The notes below the pieces were generated by a model. It saw nothing but the letters and a program-made list of their open reading frames with translations. It made no database searches and was not told the origin of the DNA. From assembly GCF_047872805.1 (NCBI RefSeq), contig NZ_JBLQUK010000001.1:620001-684000 (forward strand): 64,000 nt of DNA, read 5' to 3'. The stretch comes from Erythrobacter sp047872805 (GTDB lineage: Bacteria; Pseudomonadota; Alphaproteobacteria; Sphingomonadales; Sphingomonadaceae). Positions 34,694-43,993 of this stretch are shown here, in pieces; position 1 is the stretch's first letter; each line of letters starts with the position of its first letter. Both the position numbers and the translations under genes were made by a program.

Positions 34694-36021
34694 CCGATCG
34701 CCTCGCTGTTCTTGACCATGAAATACCGGTCGATCAGCCGGTATCCGATCTGGTCATGGGGTGCCTCAATCACGTCGACTCCCATCCGCCGCAGGCGTTG
34801 GAGGACCAGGCTGCGCTGGTGCAGCAAAGTGTCGGCGGTGACGCTGCGGGCGAGGGTGGCCATATCGCCAGGTTCCTGATCGATCAGGGTTTCAAGCTCG
34901 CTATCGGCAATCGTGACGAACAGCACGAGATGTTTGCTCACCAGCCGCCCGATGCTTTCGATCATCAATTCCGCCGCCGTGGAATCGGTGAAATCGGAAA
35001 ACAACACGACCAATGATCGGCGTTTGAGCTTTGCGGTCAGAGTCGCCAGCGCGAGCGTGAAATTCGGCTCGGCGGCAGCATAGTCGAGCCCGGCGGCGGC
35101 GCTTTGCAGGCGGTGAAAGGCGCGCGCGTCATTGACGAACGGCGTCATAACCTGCGGCCTTTGGGCAAAGCCGAACAGCGCCACCTTGTCCCGACCTTTC
35201 AGTGCGACATAGGAGCAAGTGAGCGCGGCGGTAACCGCACGGTCAATCCGGGGCAGGCCGTCAACCGGTTCGCACATGGCCTGACCGCAATCAAACGCAA
35301 AGACGATCTGATTGTCGCGCTCGCTTTCATTTTCGCGGGCATAAAGGTGATTGTGCCGCGCGCTGGCCTTCCAGTCGATCCGGCGGCGGTCCATGCCAGC
35401 TTCATATTCAGACAGCGCTTCGAATTGAGTGCCTTCGCCGCGAATGCGCCGGGCGATCAGGCCAGTCTGGGCGTCGCGCATAAAGGTCTGCAATTCTTTT
35501 GACCGGACCGGCGACAGGTCGGGCCAGATGCGCACGGCGGTATCCAGAGCCAGCTTGGCATGCCGCGCACCAAGCCCCAGTGGGCCGTTCCAGCGCAGCC
35601 ACGCGCGGGTGATGGCTGCGGTGCCTCGGCGTTCTGGATGCAAGTCAACCCAGCCTTCGTGTAGGCCAGTCTCGGGCGAACGTTTGACGGACAGAGTCGC
35701 GCGTCCGCTGGGCGCCAGCCTGGGGTCACATTCGAAAGCGCCTTCGGCGTTGCGCGCGGTGCGACCGGTAAGGCGAGCGAAGATTGCGATCCGTGTCGGC
35801 TGGCCGACCTCGGTATCGGCGGGAGCGTCAATGCCCCAGCTTTCCACTCCCCTGGCCAGCATGCCGTCGATCAGGATCAGCGCGATCATCGCAGCTGCGG
35901 CCACGGGCGCGATGATCCAGAGCGCAGGCGAAACAGCGCCGATTACCAGTGCAATCGGCGCAAAAGCGGCCATCAGCCAGGCCGACCGCGCCGTTGGGAT
36001 AAGGGGCAGGTTCAGCGCCAT
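34690..36021 (-). CDS. DUF58 domain protein
   Basis: 443 residues. Two N-terminal hydrophobic helices (SAWLMAAFAPIALVIGAVSP and LWIIAPVAAAAMIALILID) are followed by a beta domain and the DUF58 signature in EYEAGMDRRRIDWKASARHNHLYARENESERDNQIVFAFDCG. The C-terminal part resembles a von Willebrand A domain (LVVLFSDFTDSTAAELM). These proteins usually partner a MoxR ATPase and may bind metal ions in its client complexes. It lies 6 bp after moxR. Confidence 0.9.
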   Translation of the reverse strand: MALNLPLIPTARSAWLMAAFAPIALVIGAVSPALWIIAPVAAAAMIALILIDGMLARGVESWGIDAPADTEVGQPTRIAIFARLTGRTARNAEGAFECDPRLAPSGRATLSVKRSPETGLHEGWVDLHPERRGTAAITRAWLRWNGPLGLGARHAKLALDTAVRIWPDLSPVRSKELQTFMRDAQTGLIARRIRGEGTQFEALSEYEAGMDRRRIDWKASARHNHLYARENESERDNQIVFAFDCGQAMCEPVDGLPRIDRAVTAALTCSYVALKGRDKVALFGFAQRPQVMTPFVNDARAFHRLQSAAAGLDYAAAEPNFTLALATLTAKLKRRSLVVLFSDFTDSTAAELMIESIGRLVSKHLVLFVTIADSELETLIDQEPGDMATLARSVTADTLLHQRSLVLQRLRRMGVDVIEAPHDQIGYRLIDRYFMVKNSEAIG

Positions 36022-36027
36022 GCGGGA

Positions 36028-37041
36028 TCAGCGCGGTGCCTGCGTGCTTTCGATCATCTCCGCGACCAAGGCCTCGATATCGCGCCCTTCGATCTCGGCG
36101 GCAGGGCTGAGCGAGAGCCGGTGACGCAGCACTGGCACGGCCAGCGCTTTCACATCGTCGGGAATCACATAGGCGCGCCCGTCCAGCGCGGCGCGCGCGC
36201 GCGCTGCTCCGGCCAGCATCACTGCTGCGCGCGGCGAGGCCCCGACAGCAAGTTCGGCATGATCGCGCGTCGCGCGAACCAGCCGCACGACATAATTGGT
36301 GATCTCTTCGGCGCAGGTGACATGCGCCAGCGCCGCGCTGGCTGCGCTGAGCATGGCGGCATTGGCGACTGAAGCTACCCCCAGATCCGCCGGGCGCTGC
36401 GGCCCCTGCCGTGATCCGTAGCTGGCGACGATCCGCGCCTCTTCGGGTTCGCTGGGGTAGGGGACCAGCAGTTTGAACAGAAACCGGTCAAGCTGGGCCT
36501 CTGGTAGCGGATAGACACCTTGATTCTCAATCGGGTTCTGCGTCGCCACCACCATGAATCGCGGCGGCAATTGGTGCGTTTCCCCGTCCAGCGTCACCCG
36601 GCGTTCCTGCATTGCTTCGAGCAGTGCAGCCTGCGTTTTGGGCGGCGTGCGGTTGATTTCATCGCCAAGCAGCAGCTCGCAAAAGATCGGCCCGCGGGTC
36701 AGGGTGAACTGGCTGGTCTGGAAATTAAACAGGTTTGAGCCCAGAATATCGCCGGGCAGCAAGTCCGGGGTGAATTGGATACGCCCGAAATCGAGACCAA
36801 GAGCCGTAGCAAAGGATTGCGCGAGAAAAGTCTTGGCGGTGCCCGGCGGCCCTTCGAGCAGGACGTGTCCCTGACTGACCAGAGCGACCAGCAGCAGATC
36901 GATCATCGCGTCCTGGCCAACGATGGCTTTGCCCACTTCGGCGCGGATTGCGCCCGCGAGGTTACGCACTTCGTCCAGCGTCATGGCCGAAGCTGCCCGC
37001 GTTTCGGTGCCGGGAGCGGGGTGGGTCGGGTCGGTGGTCAT
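36028..37041 (-). CDS. MoxR-family AAA+ ATPase
   Basis: 337 residues. Walker A is in LLEGPPGTAKTFLAQSFA, Walker B in LLLGDEINRTPPKTQAALLEAMQE, sensor 1 in VVATQNPIENQGVYPLPEAQLDRFLFK, with the arginine finger following. A C-terminal lid ends in VPVLRHRLSLSPAAEIEG. MoxR ATPases act as chaperones in assembling or activating partner complexes, often with VWA-containing proteins such as the adjacent DUF58 product. It overlaps DUF4350 by 4 bp and belongs to the seven-gene cluster. Confidence 0.94.
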   Translation of the reverse strand: MTTDPTHPAPGTETRAASAMTLDEVRNLAGAIRAEVGKAIVGQDAMIDLLLVALVSQGHVLLEGPPGTAKTFLAQSFATALGLDFGRIQFTPDLLPGDILGSNLFNFQTSQFTLTRGPIFCELLLGDEINRTPPKTQAALLEAMQERRVTLDGETHQLPPRFMVVATQNPIENQGVYPLPEAQLDRFLFKLLVPYPSEPEEARIVASYGSRQGPQRPADLGVASVANAAMLSAASAALAHVTCAEEITNYVVRLVRATRDHAELAVGASPRAAVMLAGAARARAALDGRAYVIPDDVKALAVPVLRHRLSLSPAAEIEGRDIEALVAEMIESTQAPR

Positions 37042-38312
37042 CTGGCGATCTTCCCTGTTAATGCGTTGAGCGCCTGTGCGGCGCGCAATATCTCGTTCGG
37101 TTTGCTGGCCAACCGCAGCCGGTCAGCTAGGCTTGAAAAAGGTTCTTCGCTGGGCAGCCGCTGGCGAAGCGCGCTATCGATGGCCTCTGCATCGGGCTTT
37201 GCAATGCCGAGCGCCCGGCCCAATCGGCGCTCTATCAGCGCGACATAGGGTTCGGCCAGCAGCCCCAGCCGCCGCGCGCGCACGATCAAACCAGCGCCGT
37301 TGCTGACCAGTCGCCGTTTACCAAAGGCGATTTCCGGCGCGCTTGCCGCAACAGGGCCAAACCGCAGGAACGCCCGCCAGCCAACGATCAACAGTGCCAA
37401 GATCAGGCAAATTGTCGCGGCAAGGAACGGCGGCCTAAACGCCAGCGTCAGCAAGTTGACCGTATCGCCATAGCCATTCTGGGTCAGGTCAAACGTGACC
37501 TTCTCAAGATCGCTGTAGCCCGCCTCTCGCACCAGCGCGAGCGCCGCAGCGGCGCGCTCAGGATCGGCCAGCCCGTAATTGTTCATCAGATCCGGTTCGA
37601 GCACGAACATTGTCCAATGCGAATTTTCATAATAATCGCTGCCTTCTTCGCCAACCACGTTAAGCGCCAGAACATGTCCAGCGGCGTCGGTGATGTAGGG
37701 ATCGTGCGCGGAGTCCGGTTCTGCGTAAGTTATCGTGCGGGTAGGCAATTCGCCAGAAAATCCAAGCCCTTCCCACGCAGGCGCTTCATCTTCTGCCAAT
37801 TCTTCGAGCTTGTGTTCAAAAGCAAACGGCGCAGGTAGTTCCTTGGTCCAGTCTACGGGATCTGACCCGATCAGTTCGACCCAGTCGCTTTGCACTCTTT
37901 CGGCGTCTTCTTCTGCCACTTCACCTTCTGGCTTTGTGGCTGACCATTTGGGCAGAATTACCAGAGTCGGGCCAAGATAGGCCCGGTTTTCCAGCAATTC
38001 GGCGAATTCGGCTGCATCGGTAAAGGGCGGCGGGGTGAGGATCAGAAGGTCGGTCGTCTCCAGCCCCTCGCGCCCCCGCGAAAGCTCGACATCAAAGCCT
38101 TCGCTTTCCAGCAATTCTGCGAGAGCGGCATAGCCGTTCAGGCCGTTGGCATAGGCATGGGCTGGACCGGCACCGCCCCGCCCGCCTGTGTCGCCGATGC
38201 CGATAAAATACAGCATGGCAACAAAGGCCGTGAAACCGACCAGCACCACCGATAGCACCGCACCTCTGCTGAACGGCGAAGCGCCGCGCATTTGCCCCTC
38301 TGCCGCACTCAT
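37038..38312 (-). CDS. DUF4350 domain membrane protein
   Basis: 424 residues. An N-terminal helix (GAVLSVVLVGFTAFVAMLYFIGI) precedes a periplasmic domain with the DUF4350 pattern: HAYANGLNGYAALAELLESEGFDVELSR and LLILTPPPFTDAAEFAELL. A second helix is at RPPFLAATICLILALLIVGWRAFLRF, and a cytoplasmic tail follows. The function is unknown. Its position between the DUF4129 and MoxR genes is typical of this cluster in proteobacteria. Each boundary is a 4 bp overlap. Confidence 0.85.
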   Translation of the reverse strand: MSAAEGQMRGASPFSRGAVLSVVLVGFTAFVAMLYFIGIGDTGGRGGAGPAHAYANGLNGYAALAELLESEGFDVELSRGREGLETTDLLILTPPPFTDAAEFAELLENRAYLGPTLVILPKWSATKPEGEVAEEDAERVQSDWVELIGSDPVDWTKELPAPFAFEHKLEELAEDEAPAWEGLGFSGELPTRTITYAEPDSAHDPYITDAAGHVLALNVVGEEGSDYYENSHWTMFVLEPDLMNNYGLADPERAAAALALVREAGYSDLEKVTFDLTQNGYGDTVNLLTLAFRPPFLAATICLILALLIVGWRAFLRFGPVAASAPEIAFGKRRLVSNGAGLIVRARRLGLLAEPYVALIERRLGRALGIAKPDAEAIDSALRQRLPSEEPFSSLADRLRLASKPNEILRAAQALNALTGKIAR

Positions 38313-39034
38313 GCCGCCTTACCCCGTCCATCGATCCGGGCGAGCGCGAAACTGGCATAGGCCGACCGCGCCGCATCCCAATCGCTGCGATCGAGCGTCC
38401 GCAGGGCGAACAGGCTGCGCTCCACCCGCTGTGAGATCGCGGTAAAGGCCGCGCGCGCCGCTTCGGAAAGTGCGGGCAGCGCCGCCAATTCGCGTGCGGT
38501 GCTGGACGGTTCGACCCAGTCAGGCCGCGCCGCTGCAATTTGCGTCACGCTGCGCTGAAGCAGCAGATGTGTCGCTTCATCGAAACGCCCCTCGGCGGCA
38601 AGACGGTCAGCATCTTCGAGCAGCGCAATGCTTTCCTGCCTATCAGGCTGCCATTCTGGCTCGGCTTCGGCGTTTTCCCTTCTGCCAAGCTTGCCCGCCA
38701 GCGGACCAAATGTGCGCAGCAGCAGATAAAGCACAAACACCGCCAGTAACCCCAGAACCACCCATTGCAGCACTGGCCATGACGAACCGATAAACTGACC
38801 AACCGGAGCGAACAAATCGGCAAGAAACTGAAAGAACGCGATCAAGACCTGATCAAACCAGCCTGGTTCGGGCGGGTCGGGCGGGTTGATCTGGATTTCA
38901 TCGAACTGAATATCAGAGTTTTCACGCAGCTCGCGCCAGCTTTCCGGCACGCCAGCCACAGCCGAGCCATCGGCTGGCAGAACGTTGCCGGGCGCCCCTG
39001 AATCTGCAGGAATGGTCTGCACAGCGTTCGTCAT
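38309..39034 (-). CDS. DUF4129 domain membrane protein
   Basis: 241 residues from ATG 39034 (MTNAVQTIPADSG); a longer frame to 39256 has no support. A periplasmic N-terminal part (ELRENSDIQFDEIQINPPDPP) is followed by one or two helices (VLQWVVLGLLAVFVLYLLLRTFG) and a cytoplasmic helical DUF4129 domain (RLAAEGRFDEATHLLLQRSV). The function is unknown. It is first in the leftward cluster ending in the beta-lactamase gene, so the cluster promoter should lie in 39035-39116. Confidence 0.82.
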   Translation of the reverse strand: MTNAVQTIPADSGAPGNVLPADGSAVAGVPESWRELRENSDIQFDEIQINPPDPPEPGWFDQVLIAFFQFLADLFAPVGQFIGSSWPVLQWVVLGLLAVFVLYLLLRTFGPLAGKLGRRENAEAEPEWQPDRQESIALLEDADRLAAEGRFDEATHLLLQRSVTQIAAARPDWVEPSSTARELAALPALSEAARAAFTAISQRVERSLFALRTLDRSDWDAARSAYASFALARIDGRGKAA

Positions 39035-39116
39035 GCGGAACTGTTCGTGGCACGGCGCAGTGCGCGGTGCAACCGGCATTGTCGGGGTCAGGCACAGTTC
39101 TGGCAGAAAACCCGCG

Positions 39117-40010
39117 CTAGCCGCGCTTTCTGCCCTGCCGATACGTGCCGAGCACGCGCAATTCCTTGGAATGGAAAGCACATTCCTCCAGCGCGCGGTC
39201 GACCGCCGGATCACCGGGAACACCGATAATATCGGCATAAAACCGTGTGGCGGCAAAACTGGTGCCGTGCTGATAGCTTTCCAGCTTGGTCATGTTGACC
39301 CCGTTCGTAGCAAAGCCGCCCATCGCCTTGTAAAGAGCGGCGGGGATGTTTTTCACCTCGAACACGAAAGTGGTCATCGCCGGCACATCGGGATCGACTT
39401 GCAGGAACGCCGGCTGGTCCGCCAGAATCACGAAACGTGTCATGTTGTCATCGCTGTCCTCGACATTGCGTTCGGCAATGTCGAGGCCGTAAAGTTCGGC
39501 CGCGATGGCTGGTGCAATTGCGGCCAGTTTGGGATCGCCGCGCTCTGCGACAAATGCGGCAGCGCCAGCGGTATCGGCATAGCTCAGCGGTATAATGCCC
39601 CGTTCGCGCAGGAAAATCCGCGATTGGCCGAGCGCTTGCGGATGGCTGTAGGCGGCCTCGAACGGGCCCTTGCCAATTCCCATAAGCGCATGATGGATCG
39701 GCATGAAATATTCGCCAACAATAGTGAGGCCGCTTTCGGGCAGCAGGAAATGGATGTCTGCAACCCGCCCGTGCTGGGAATTTTCAATCGGAATGATCGC
39801 CTGCCCTGCGCGTCCATCCTTCACCGCTTCGAGCGCGTCTTCAAAGCTGAAGCACGGTAGCGGCAGCGCATCGGGGCGCGCTTCGATTGCGGCACGGTGC
39901 GAATTTGCACCGGGTGACCCCTGAAACGCAATTGCACGTGGAGGATCGCAACTTGCAGCTTTGCGCAAGGCATCGACTAGGGCTAAGGCTGGTCCAGGAA
40001 AACTGTGCAT
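39117..40010 (-). CDS. pheA: Prephenate dehydratase PheA
   Basis: 297 residues from ATG 40010; a longer frame upstream has no family similarity. The dehydratase domain (about 25-205) starts AIAFQGSPGANSHRAA, with IPIENSQHGRVADIHFLL and the catalytic TRF in DNMTRFVILAD. A C-terminal ACT domain (about 215-290) with TTFVFEVKNIPAALYKAMGGFATNGVNMTKLES binds Phe for feedback control. It converts prephenate to phenylpyruvate. The protein is monofunctional, without a chorismate mutase domain. It is divergent from the cytochrome c gene. Confidence 0.96.
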   Translation of the reverse strand: MHSFPGPALALVDALRKAASCDPPRAIAFQGSPGANSHRAAIEARPDALPLPCFSFEDALEAVKDGRAGQAIIPIENSQHGRVADIHFLLPESGLTIVGEYFMPIHHALMGIGKGPFEAAYSHPQALGQSRIFLRERGIIPLSYADTAGAAAFVAERGDPKLAAIAPAIAAELYGLDIAERNVEDSDDNMTRFVILADQPAFLQVDPDVPAMTTFVFEVKNIPAALYKAMGGFATNGVNMTKLESYQHGTSFAATRFYADIIGVPGDPAVDRALEECAFHSKELRVLGTYRQGRKRG

Positions 40011-40151
40011 GGTTGACAGCCTGCTAGAACCCGGATGCATTCGCGGCAAGTGTGCGATTGGGCGGGAACAGCAAGGGTTGCAATTAGTGCACCGTTTGAT
40101 GATGCGTTTCGCCTTGCGCGGGCATGTGGGCGGCATTATGGGGGCGCCGGG

Positions 40152-40847
40152 ATGACAGACAAAACCACCAGTGAAGCTACGCCAGACACCGAAACGGGAT
40201 CGGGCGACCTGTTCAACACCGCAGCGGGCTGGGTGTTGTTCGCCGCCGGGCTTGGCCTGGGCCTCTCGATTTTGAGCGGCAAATATTTCCACGGCACCGA
40301 TCCGCAACGGCCAGAGCAATTGGGCTATGTGATCGAAGGCGTCGAGGAAGAGGGCGGCGGCGCGGCCGAAATGACCATGGCCGAAGCGCTCAACATGGAC
40401 ACGGTGGATGTTTCCAAGGGTGAAAAAGTCTTCGCCAAATGCTCCGCCTGTCATACGATCGAACAGGGCGGAGCAAACGGGGTTGGCCCGAACCTTTACG
40501 GCGTAATGGGTCAGCCGATTGGCAAACATGTGCCGGGCTATGCCTACAGTTCCGCAATGGCCAGCTTTGGCGGGACCTGGGGCTGGGACGAAATGAACGA
40601 TTGGCTCAACAATCCGCGCGGATATATCGACGGCACCAAGATGGGCTTTGCCGGACTTTCCAGCATCGAAGATCGCGCCGCTGTGGCGCTGTATATGAAT
40701 TCGATGGGATCGAACCTCGAGGTGCCCTCTTTCGTTGCCGATGTCGCTGCCGGTGATGATGCCGCAGCAGCGGGTGCCGAAGCAGTTCCTGCAGCAGGCG
40801 ATGCCGCCGCCGATGGGGGTGCGCAGGAAGCCCCGGCAGCCGAATAA
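40152..40847 (+). CDS. Membrane-anchored class I cytochrome c (CycM-like)
   Basis: 231 residues from ATG 40152 with a GGG-rich ribosome site. An N-terminal helix (GWVLFAAGLGLGLSILSG, 26-43) anchors the protein, and an acidic linker leads to the haem domain with CSACH (Cys97, Cys100, His101). NGVGPNLYGVMG and the Met in DGTKMGFAG supply the sixth ligand region. Such proteins carry electrons from the bc1 complex to terminal oxidases in alphaproteobacteria (cyt c552/CycM). The Ala/Asp-rich tail of about 40 residues after the haem domain (AAAAGAEAVPAAGDAAA) is unusual. Confidence 0.92.
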   Translation: MTDKTTSEATPDTETGSGDLFNTAAGWVLFAAGLGLGLSILSGKYFHGTDPQRPEQLGYVIEGVEEEGGGAAEMTMAEALNMDTVDVSKGEKVFAKCSACHTIEQGGANGVGPNLYGVMGQPIGKHVPGYAYSSAMASFGGTWGWDEMNDWLNNPRGYIDGTKMGFAGLSSIEDRAAVALYMNSMGSNLEVPSFVADVAAGDDAAAAGAEAVPAAGDAAADGGAQEAPAAE

Positions 40848-40868
40848 ATCCCTTCCGGGTGCGGCGCT

Positions 40869-41537
40869 TTACCCGCTGCGTCCCTTGAACCCCTGAGCCA
40901 CGACATACCATTCCGATGAGCCCTTGCGGCTGGCCGGAGGTTTGGCGTGTTTGACGCTGGTGAAATGCTGTTTGAGCAGACTCAGCAATTCGGTGTCGGT
41001 GCCGCCCGCCAGCACCTTGGCGACAAACGCCCCGCCTTTTTCCAATGTTTCGGTGGCAAACCAAGCGCCTGCCTCCACCAGAGCCATGGTGCGCAGATGA
41101 TCGGTCTGTTTATGGCCCACGGTGTTGGCAGCCATATCGGACAGGATGAGGTCGGGCGTCCCACCCAGCGCGTCTTGCAGCGCAGCAGGCGCGGCATCGT
41201 CCATGAAATCCATCTCGAATATGGTAACGCCTTCGATCGGTTCGGTCGGCAGTAAGTCAATGCCAACCACGGCGGCTTTGGGCACTTTGGCGCGCACCAC
41301 CTGACTCCATCCGCCCGGAGCGATGCCCAGATCGATGATCCGCTTAGCACCGCGCAGCAGGGTAAAGCGCTCATCGAGTTCCAGCAGTTTGTACGCGGCG
41401 CGGCTGCGATAGCCGTCGGCCTTGGCCTGCCTCACATAAGGATCGTTTAGCTGCCGTTCCAGCCAGCGAACCTGCGATGCAGTGCGTTTCTTCGCCGACT
41501 TTACGCGGCGATCAGGGTTGCGGCCAGAACGGGTCAT
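40869..41537 (-). CDS. rlmE: 23S rRNA 2'-O-methyltransferase RlmE (FtsJ)
   Basis: 222 residues from ATG 41537, overlapping the Ppx/GppA gene by 4 bp. The SAM-binding motif is IIDLGIAPGGWSQV, and the Lys-Asp-Lys-Glu catalytic set is seen in RAAYKLLEL, LILSDMAANTVGH, FVAKVLAGG and SEWYVVAQGFKG. RlmE methylates U2552 in the peptidyl-transferase A loop. The length is normal. It is probably cotranscribed with the upstream Ppx/GppA gene. Confidence 0.95.
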   Translation of the reverse strand: MTRSGRNPDRRVKSAKKRTASQVRWLERQLNDPYVRQAKADGYRSRAAYKLLELDERFTLLRGAKRIIDLGIAPGGWSQVVRAKVPKAAVVGIDLLPTEPIEGVTIFEMDFMDDAAPAALQDALGGTPDLILSDMAANTVGHKQTDHLRTMALVEAGAWFATETLEKGGAFVAKVLAGGTDTELLSLLKQHFTSVKHAKPPASRKGSSEWYVVAQGFKGRSG

Positions 41538-42748
41538 GCGCGCGGCCCGCTGACCTTGCTGGGGCCCTTGCCAGCGCGCAATTCCTGCAGCGCCTTGAGA
41601 CTGCGCTCGCTTTGCCTTTCGGCCGCCATCAGGCTGCGCAATATGCCTTCGCGGATGCCCCGGTCGGCGACGCCCAGCCGGTCCGCTGGCCACAGGTCGA
41701 GGATCGATTCGAGAATGGCGCAGCCAGCGACCACCAGATCCGCTCGGTCTTGCCCGATGCACGGAAGCTCGCTGCGTTGCGCCTGCGACAGGCCGGACAA
41801 TTCGGCACTGATCGACCGCATGGCATGCGCAGGCACGATCAGCCCATCGACAGCCTTTCGGTCATAATAGGGCAACTCCAGATGCAGGCTGGCGAGCGTC
41901 GTTACTGTGCCGCTGGTTCCCAGCAGCCGGATGTCGTCGCATTTCGCAGCCTCGGCGATGCGCTGTGCAAATGGGGTGAAACTTTCGGACACTACCTTGC
42001 GCATTCGGTCATAACGGTGGAGCAGCGCATCGCGGCCATCGCCGCTGCTTTCAACCGTATCGGTCAGCGAGACGACGCCCCAGGGCACGCTTTGCCAATC
42101 GATGATGCGCGGAATCTTGCCGCCCGGCTCCAGCAACACCAGTTCGGTCGAACCGCCGCCAATGTCAAAAATGACCGCCGGTCCGTCACCCTGTTCGAGC
42201 AGGATGTGGCAGCCCAGCACGGCCAGCCGGGCCTCTTCTTCGGCACTGATAATGTCGAGCACGATGCCGGTTTCGCGCCGTACCCTCTCGATAAACTCGG
42301 CGCCGTTGACCGCGCGTCTGCAAGCCTCGGTGGCGACAGAGCGGGCGAGGCGGACATTGCGGCGGCGCAGTTTTTCTGCACAGATCATTAGCGCGCCAAG
42401 TGCGCGGTCCATAGCCCGGTCCGACAGGCGGCCCGTAGTGGCGAGCCCTTCGCCCAGCTTTACGACCCGACTGAACGCGTCAATGACTGTGAAATCCTTT
42501 CCCGAAGGACGTGCAATCAGCAGACGGCAATTGTTGGTGCCCAGATCGAGCGCCGCATAGGCTTCGCCTTTACGCGCAGCCGAACCAGGCGGGATCGAGC
42601 CTGCGCGAACTGCGCCTGCACAGGAAGGGCCGGATCGTTTGCCTGGCTGGCGGGGGCGCTTGTAGCGGAAATCGGCTACCTTGCCGGACTTGCCGCCCCG
42701 TCTTGTGCCAGCTTTTCTGTCTTCGTCCGGCGGAAGTGTATCCGCCAT
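41534..42748 (-). CDS. Ppx/GppA exopolyphosphatase-type phosphatase
   Basis: 404 residues from ATG 42748 (MADTLPPDED); Met codons at 42763 and 42778 are alternatives. A basic N-terminal extension of about 60 residues (RKAGTRRGGKSGKVADFRYKR) precedes the ASKHA phosphatase domain: AALDLGTNNCRLLIA, then ISAEEEARLAVLG and FDIGGGSTELVLLE. The family hydrolyses polyphosphate and/or pppGpp; which one cannot be told here. The extension may bind nucleic acid or polyphosphate. It is divergent from tRNA-Gln and overlaps rlmE. Confidence 0.9.
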   Translation of the reverse strand: MADTLPPDEDRKAGTRRGGKSGKVADFRYKRPRQPGKRSGPSCAGAVRAGSIPPGSAARKGEAYAALDLGTNNCRLLIARPSGKDFTVIDAFSRVVKLGEGLATTGRLSDRAMDRALGALMICAEKLRRRNVRLARSVATEACRRAVNGAEFIERVRRETGIVLDIISAEEEARLAVLGCHILLEQGDGPAVIFDIGGGSTELVLLEPGGKIPRIIDWQSVPWGVVSLTDTVESSGDGRDALLHRYDRMRKVVSESFTPFAQRIAEAAKCDDIRLLGTSGTVTTLASLHLELPYYDRKAVDGLIVPAHAMRSISAELSGLSQAQRSELPCIGQDRADLVVAGCAILESILDLWPADRLGVADRGIREGILRSLMAAERQSERSLKALQELRAGKGPSKVSGPRA

Positions 42749-42841
42749 AATCCATTCTTTCATACCACTGACGCGCATCTGGCACCAGCACCTGAAGACC
42801 GTGCTAACATCGCGCCATCGCAAGAGCAAGCAAGCACAGCC

Positions 42842-42870
42842 TTGACCGCAGCATCGCGCAAAACTAGGAG
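42842..42870 (+). promoter_or_regulatory. Candidate tRNA-Gln promoter
   Basis: TTGACC (42842-42847), 17 bases, then TAGGAG (42865-42870), 44 bp before the tRNA. The -35 matches well and the -10 is weak. Confidence 0.4.
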
Positions 42871-42914
42871 GCGCGTCTTGCGCGCAGGAACAGCGATTCC
42901 TGTCCGCGCCCTGA

Positions 42915-42988
42915 TGCCCCGTCGTCTAATGGTAAGACTACGGACTCTGACTCCGTCAATTGAGGTTCGAATCCTCACGGGGCATCCA
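42915..42988 (+). tRNA. tRNA-Gln(CTG)
   Basis: A complete cloverleaf: acceptor TGCCCCG with CGGGGCA, D stem GTCT/AGAC with GG in the loop, anticodon stem ACGGA/TCCGT with loop CTCTGAC (anticodon CTG), a five-base variable loop, and T arm TGAGG/CCTCA around TTCGAAT. The discriminator base is T, and CCA is encoded (42986-42988). Confidence 0.96.
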
Positions 42989-43047
42989 TTCGCATACCCG
43001 CACGTCCCGTCTTGCCCGTGCCATCCGGCACGACTAGGGCCTGCGGC

Positions 43048-43932
43048 ATGACAGACAAGCACCCCGATCACGAACTTTCCGACCGCAAATTCTATCGTGC
43101 GGGTGAGGAAAGCCGTTTTGCCGACCAATCGCCCGAACGCACGCCGCAGACCCAACATCCCGCCTATAAGCTGGCGTTTCGGGATCACGATTTTCTGCTC
43201 CGCGACGAATTGCGCCCGGTGCGGTTTCAGCTTGAGCTGCTCAAGCCTGAAATGCTGCTCGACGAAGCGCGCGTCGGATCGACCCTGGTGATGTATGGCT
43301 CGGCGCGCATCCCGTCTCCGGAACAGGCGCAGGCACGGATCGATGCGGCCAAGGGCGGCGATGAATATGAGCAAAAGGTAGCTGCCAATCTCGCTGCCAA
43401 GGCCAAGTATTATCATGAGGCCTACAAGCTCGCGCGACTGGTGTCCGAAAAGGCGATCATCGAAGATGGCAAGCGCCAGTTCGTCGTCACCACCGGCGGC
43501 GGCCCTTCGATCATGGAGGCCGGCAATCGCGGGGCGAGCGATGCGGGCAGCGAATCGATTGGCCTTAACATCGTCCTCCCGCACGAACAGGCACCCAACA
43601 CCTATGTCACCCCCTATCTCAGTCTGAATTTCCATTACTTTGCGCTGCGCAAGATGCATTTCCTGCTGCGCGCGCGCGCGGTGGCGGTGTTCCCTGGCGG
43701 GTTCGGCACCTTTGACGAATTCTTCGAGCTGTTGACGCTGATCCAGACCGGCAAGATGAAGCCGATGCCGATCCTGCTGTTTGGCAAGGATTTCTGGACC
43801 CGCGTGGTCGATTTCGACGCGCTGGCTGAGGAAGGGACGATTGCCAAACGCGATCTCGACCTGTTCCAATGGTGCGAGACCGCGGATGAAGCCTGGGCCT
43901 GCATCGCTGCGTTCTACGAGTTGGAAGCCTAG
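43048..43932 (+). CDS. LOG-family/TIGR00730 Rossmann-fold protein
   Basis: 294 residues from ATG 43048. The N-terminal 75 residues are a polar extension (YRAGEESRFADQSPERTPQ). The domain shows GSARIPSPEQA, TTGGGPSIMEAGNRGA, and the LOG motif PGGFGTFDE in AVAVFPGGFGTFDEFFELLTLIQ. Lonely-guy enzymes split nucleotide 5'-monophosphates at the base, producing cytokinin-like bases in some bacteria. Long forms like this one are of unproven activity (AMP nucleosidase-like). It follows the tRNA gene by 59 bp. Confidence 0.9.
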   Translation: MTDKHPDHELSDRKFYRAGEESRFADQSPERTPQTQHPAYKLAFRDHDFLLRDELRPVRFQLELLKPEMLLDEARVGSTLVMYGSARIPSPEQAQARIDAAKGGDEYEQKVAANLAAKAKYYHEAYKLARLVSEKAIIEDGKRQFVVTTGGGPSIMEAGNRGASDAGSESIGLNIVLPHEQAPNTYVTPYLSLNFHYFALRKMHFLLRARAVAVFPGGFGTFDEFFELLTLIQTGKMKPMPILLFGKDFWTRVVDFDALAEEGTIAKRDLDLFQWCETADEAWACIAAFYELEA

Positions 43933-43944
43933 ACCTGCCTTGCA

Positions 43945-43993
43945 CTGGACAGCTGCGCGTCGCACTGCCTGACACACTTGGCACACTGTCCAG
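43945..43993. other. Inverted repeat after the LOG-family gene
   Basis: CTGGACAG (43945-43952) is perfectly complementary to CTGTCCAG (43986-43993) across a 33-base loop that itself contains TGCC/GGCA. It lies in the convergent gap before thiD. The long loop and lack of a T run make a classical terminator unlikely. Confidence 0.35.
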
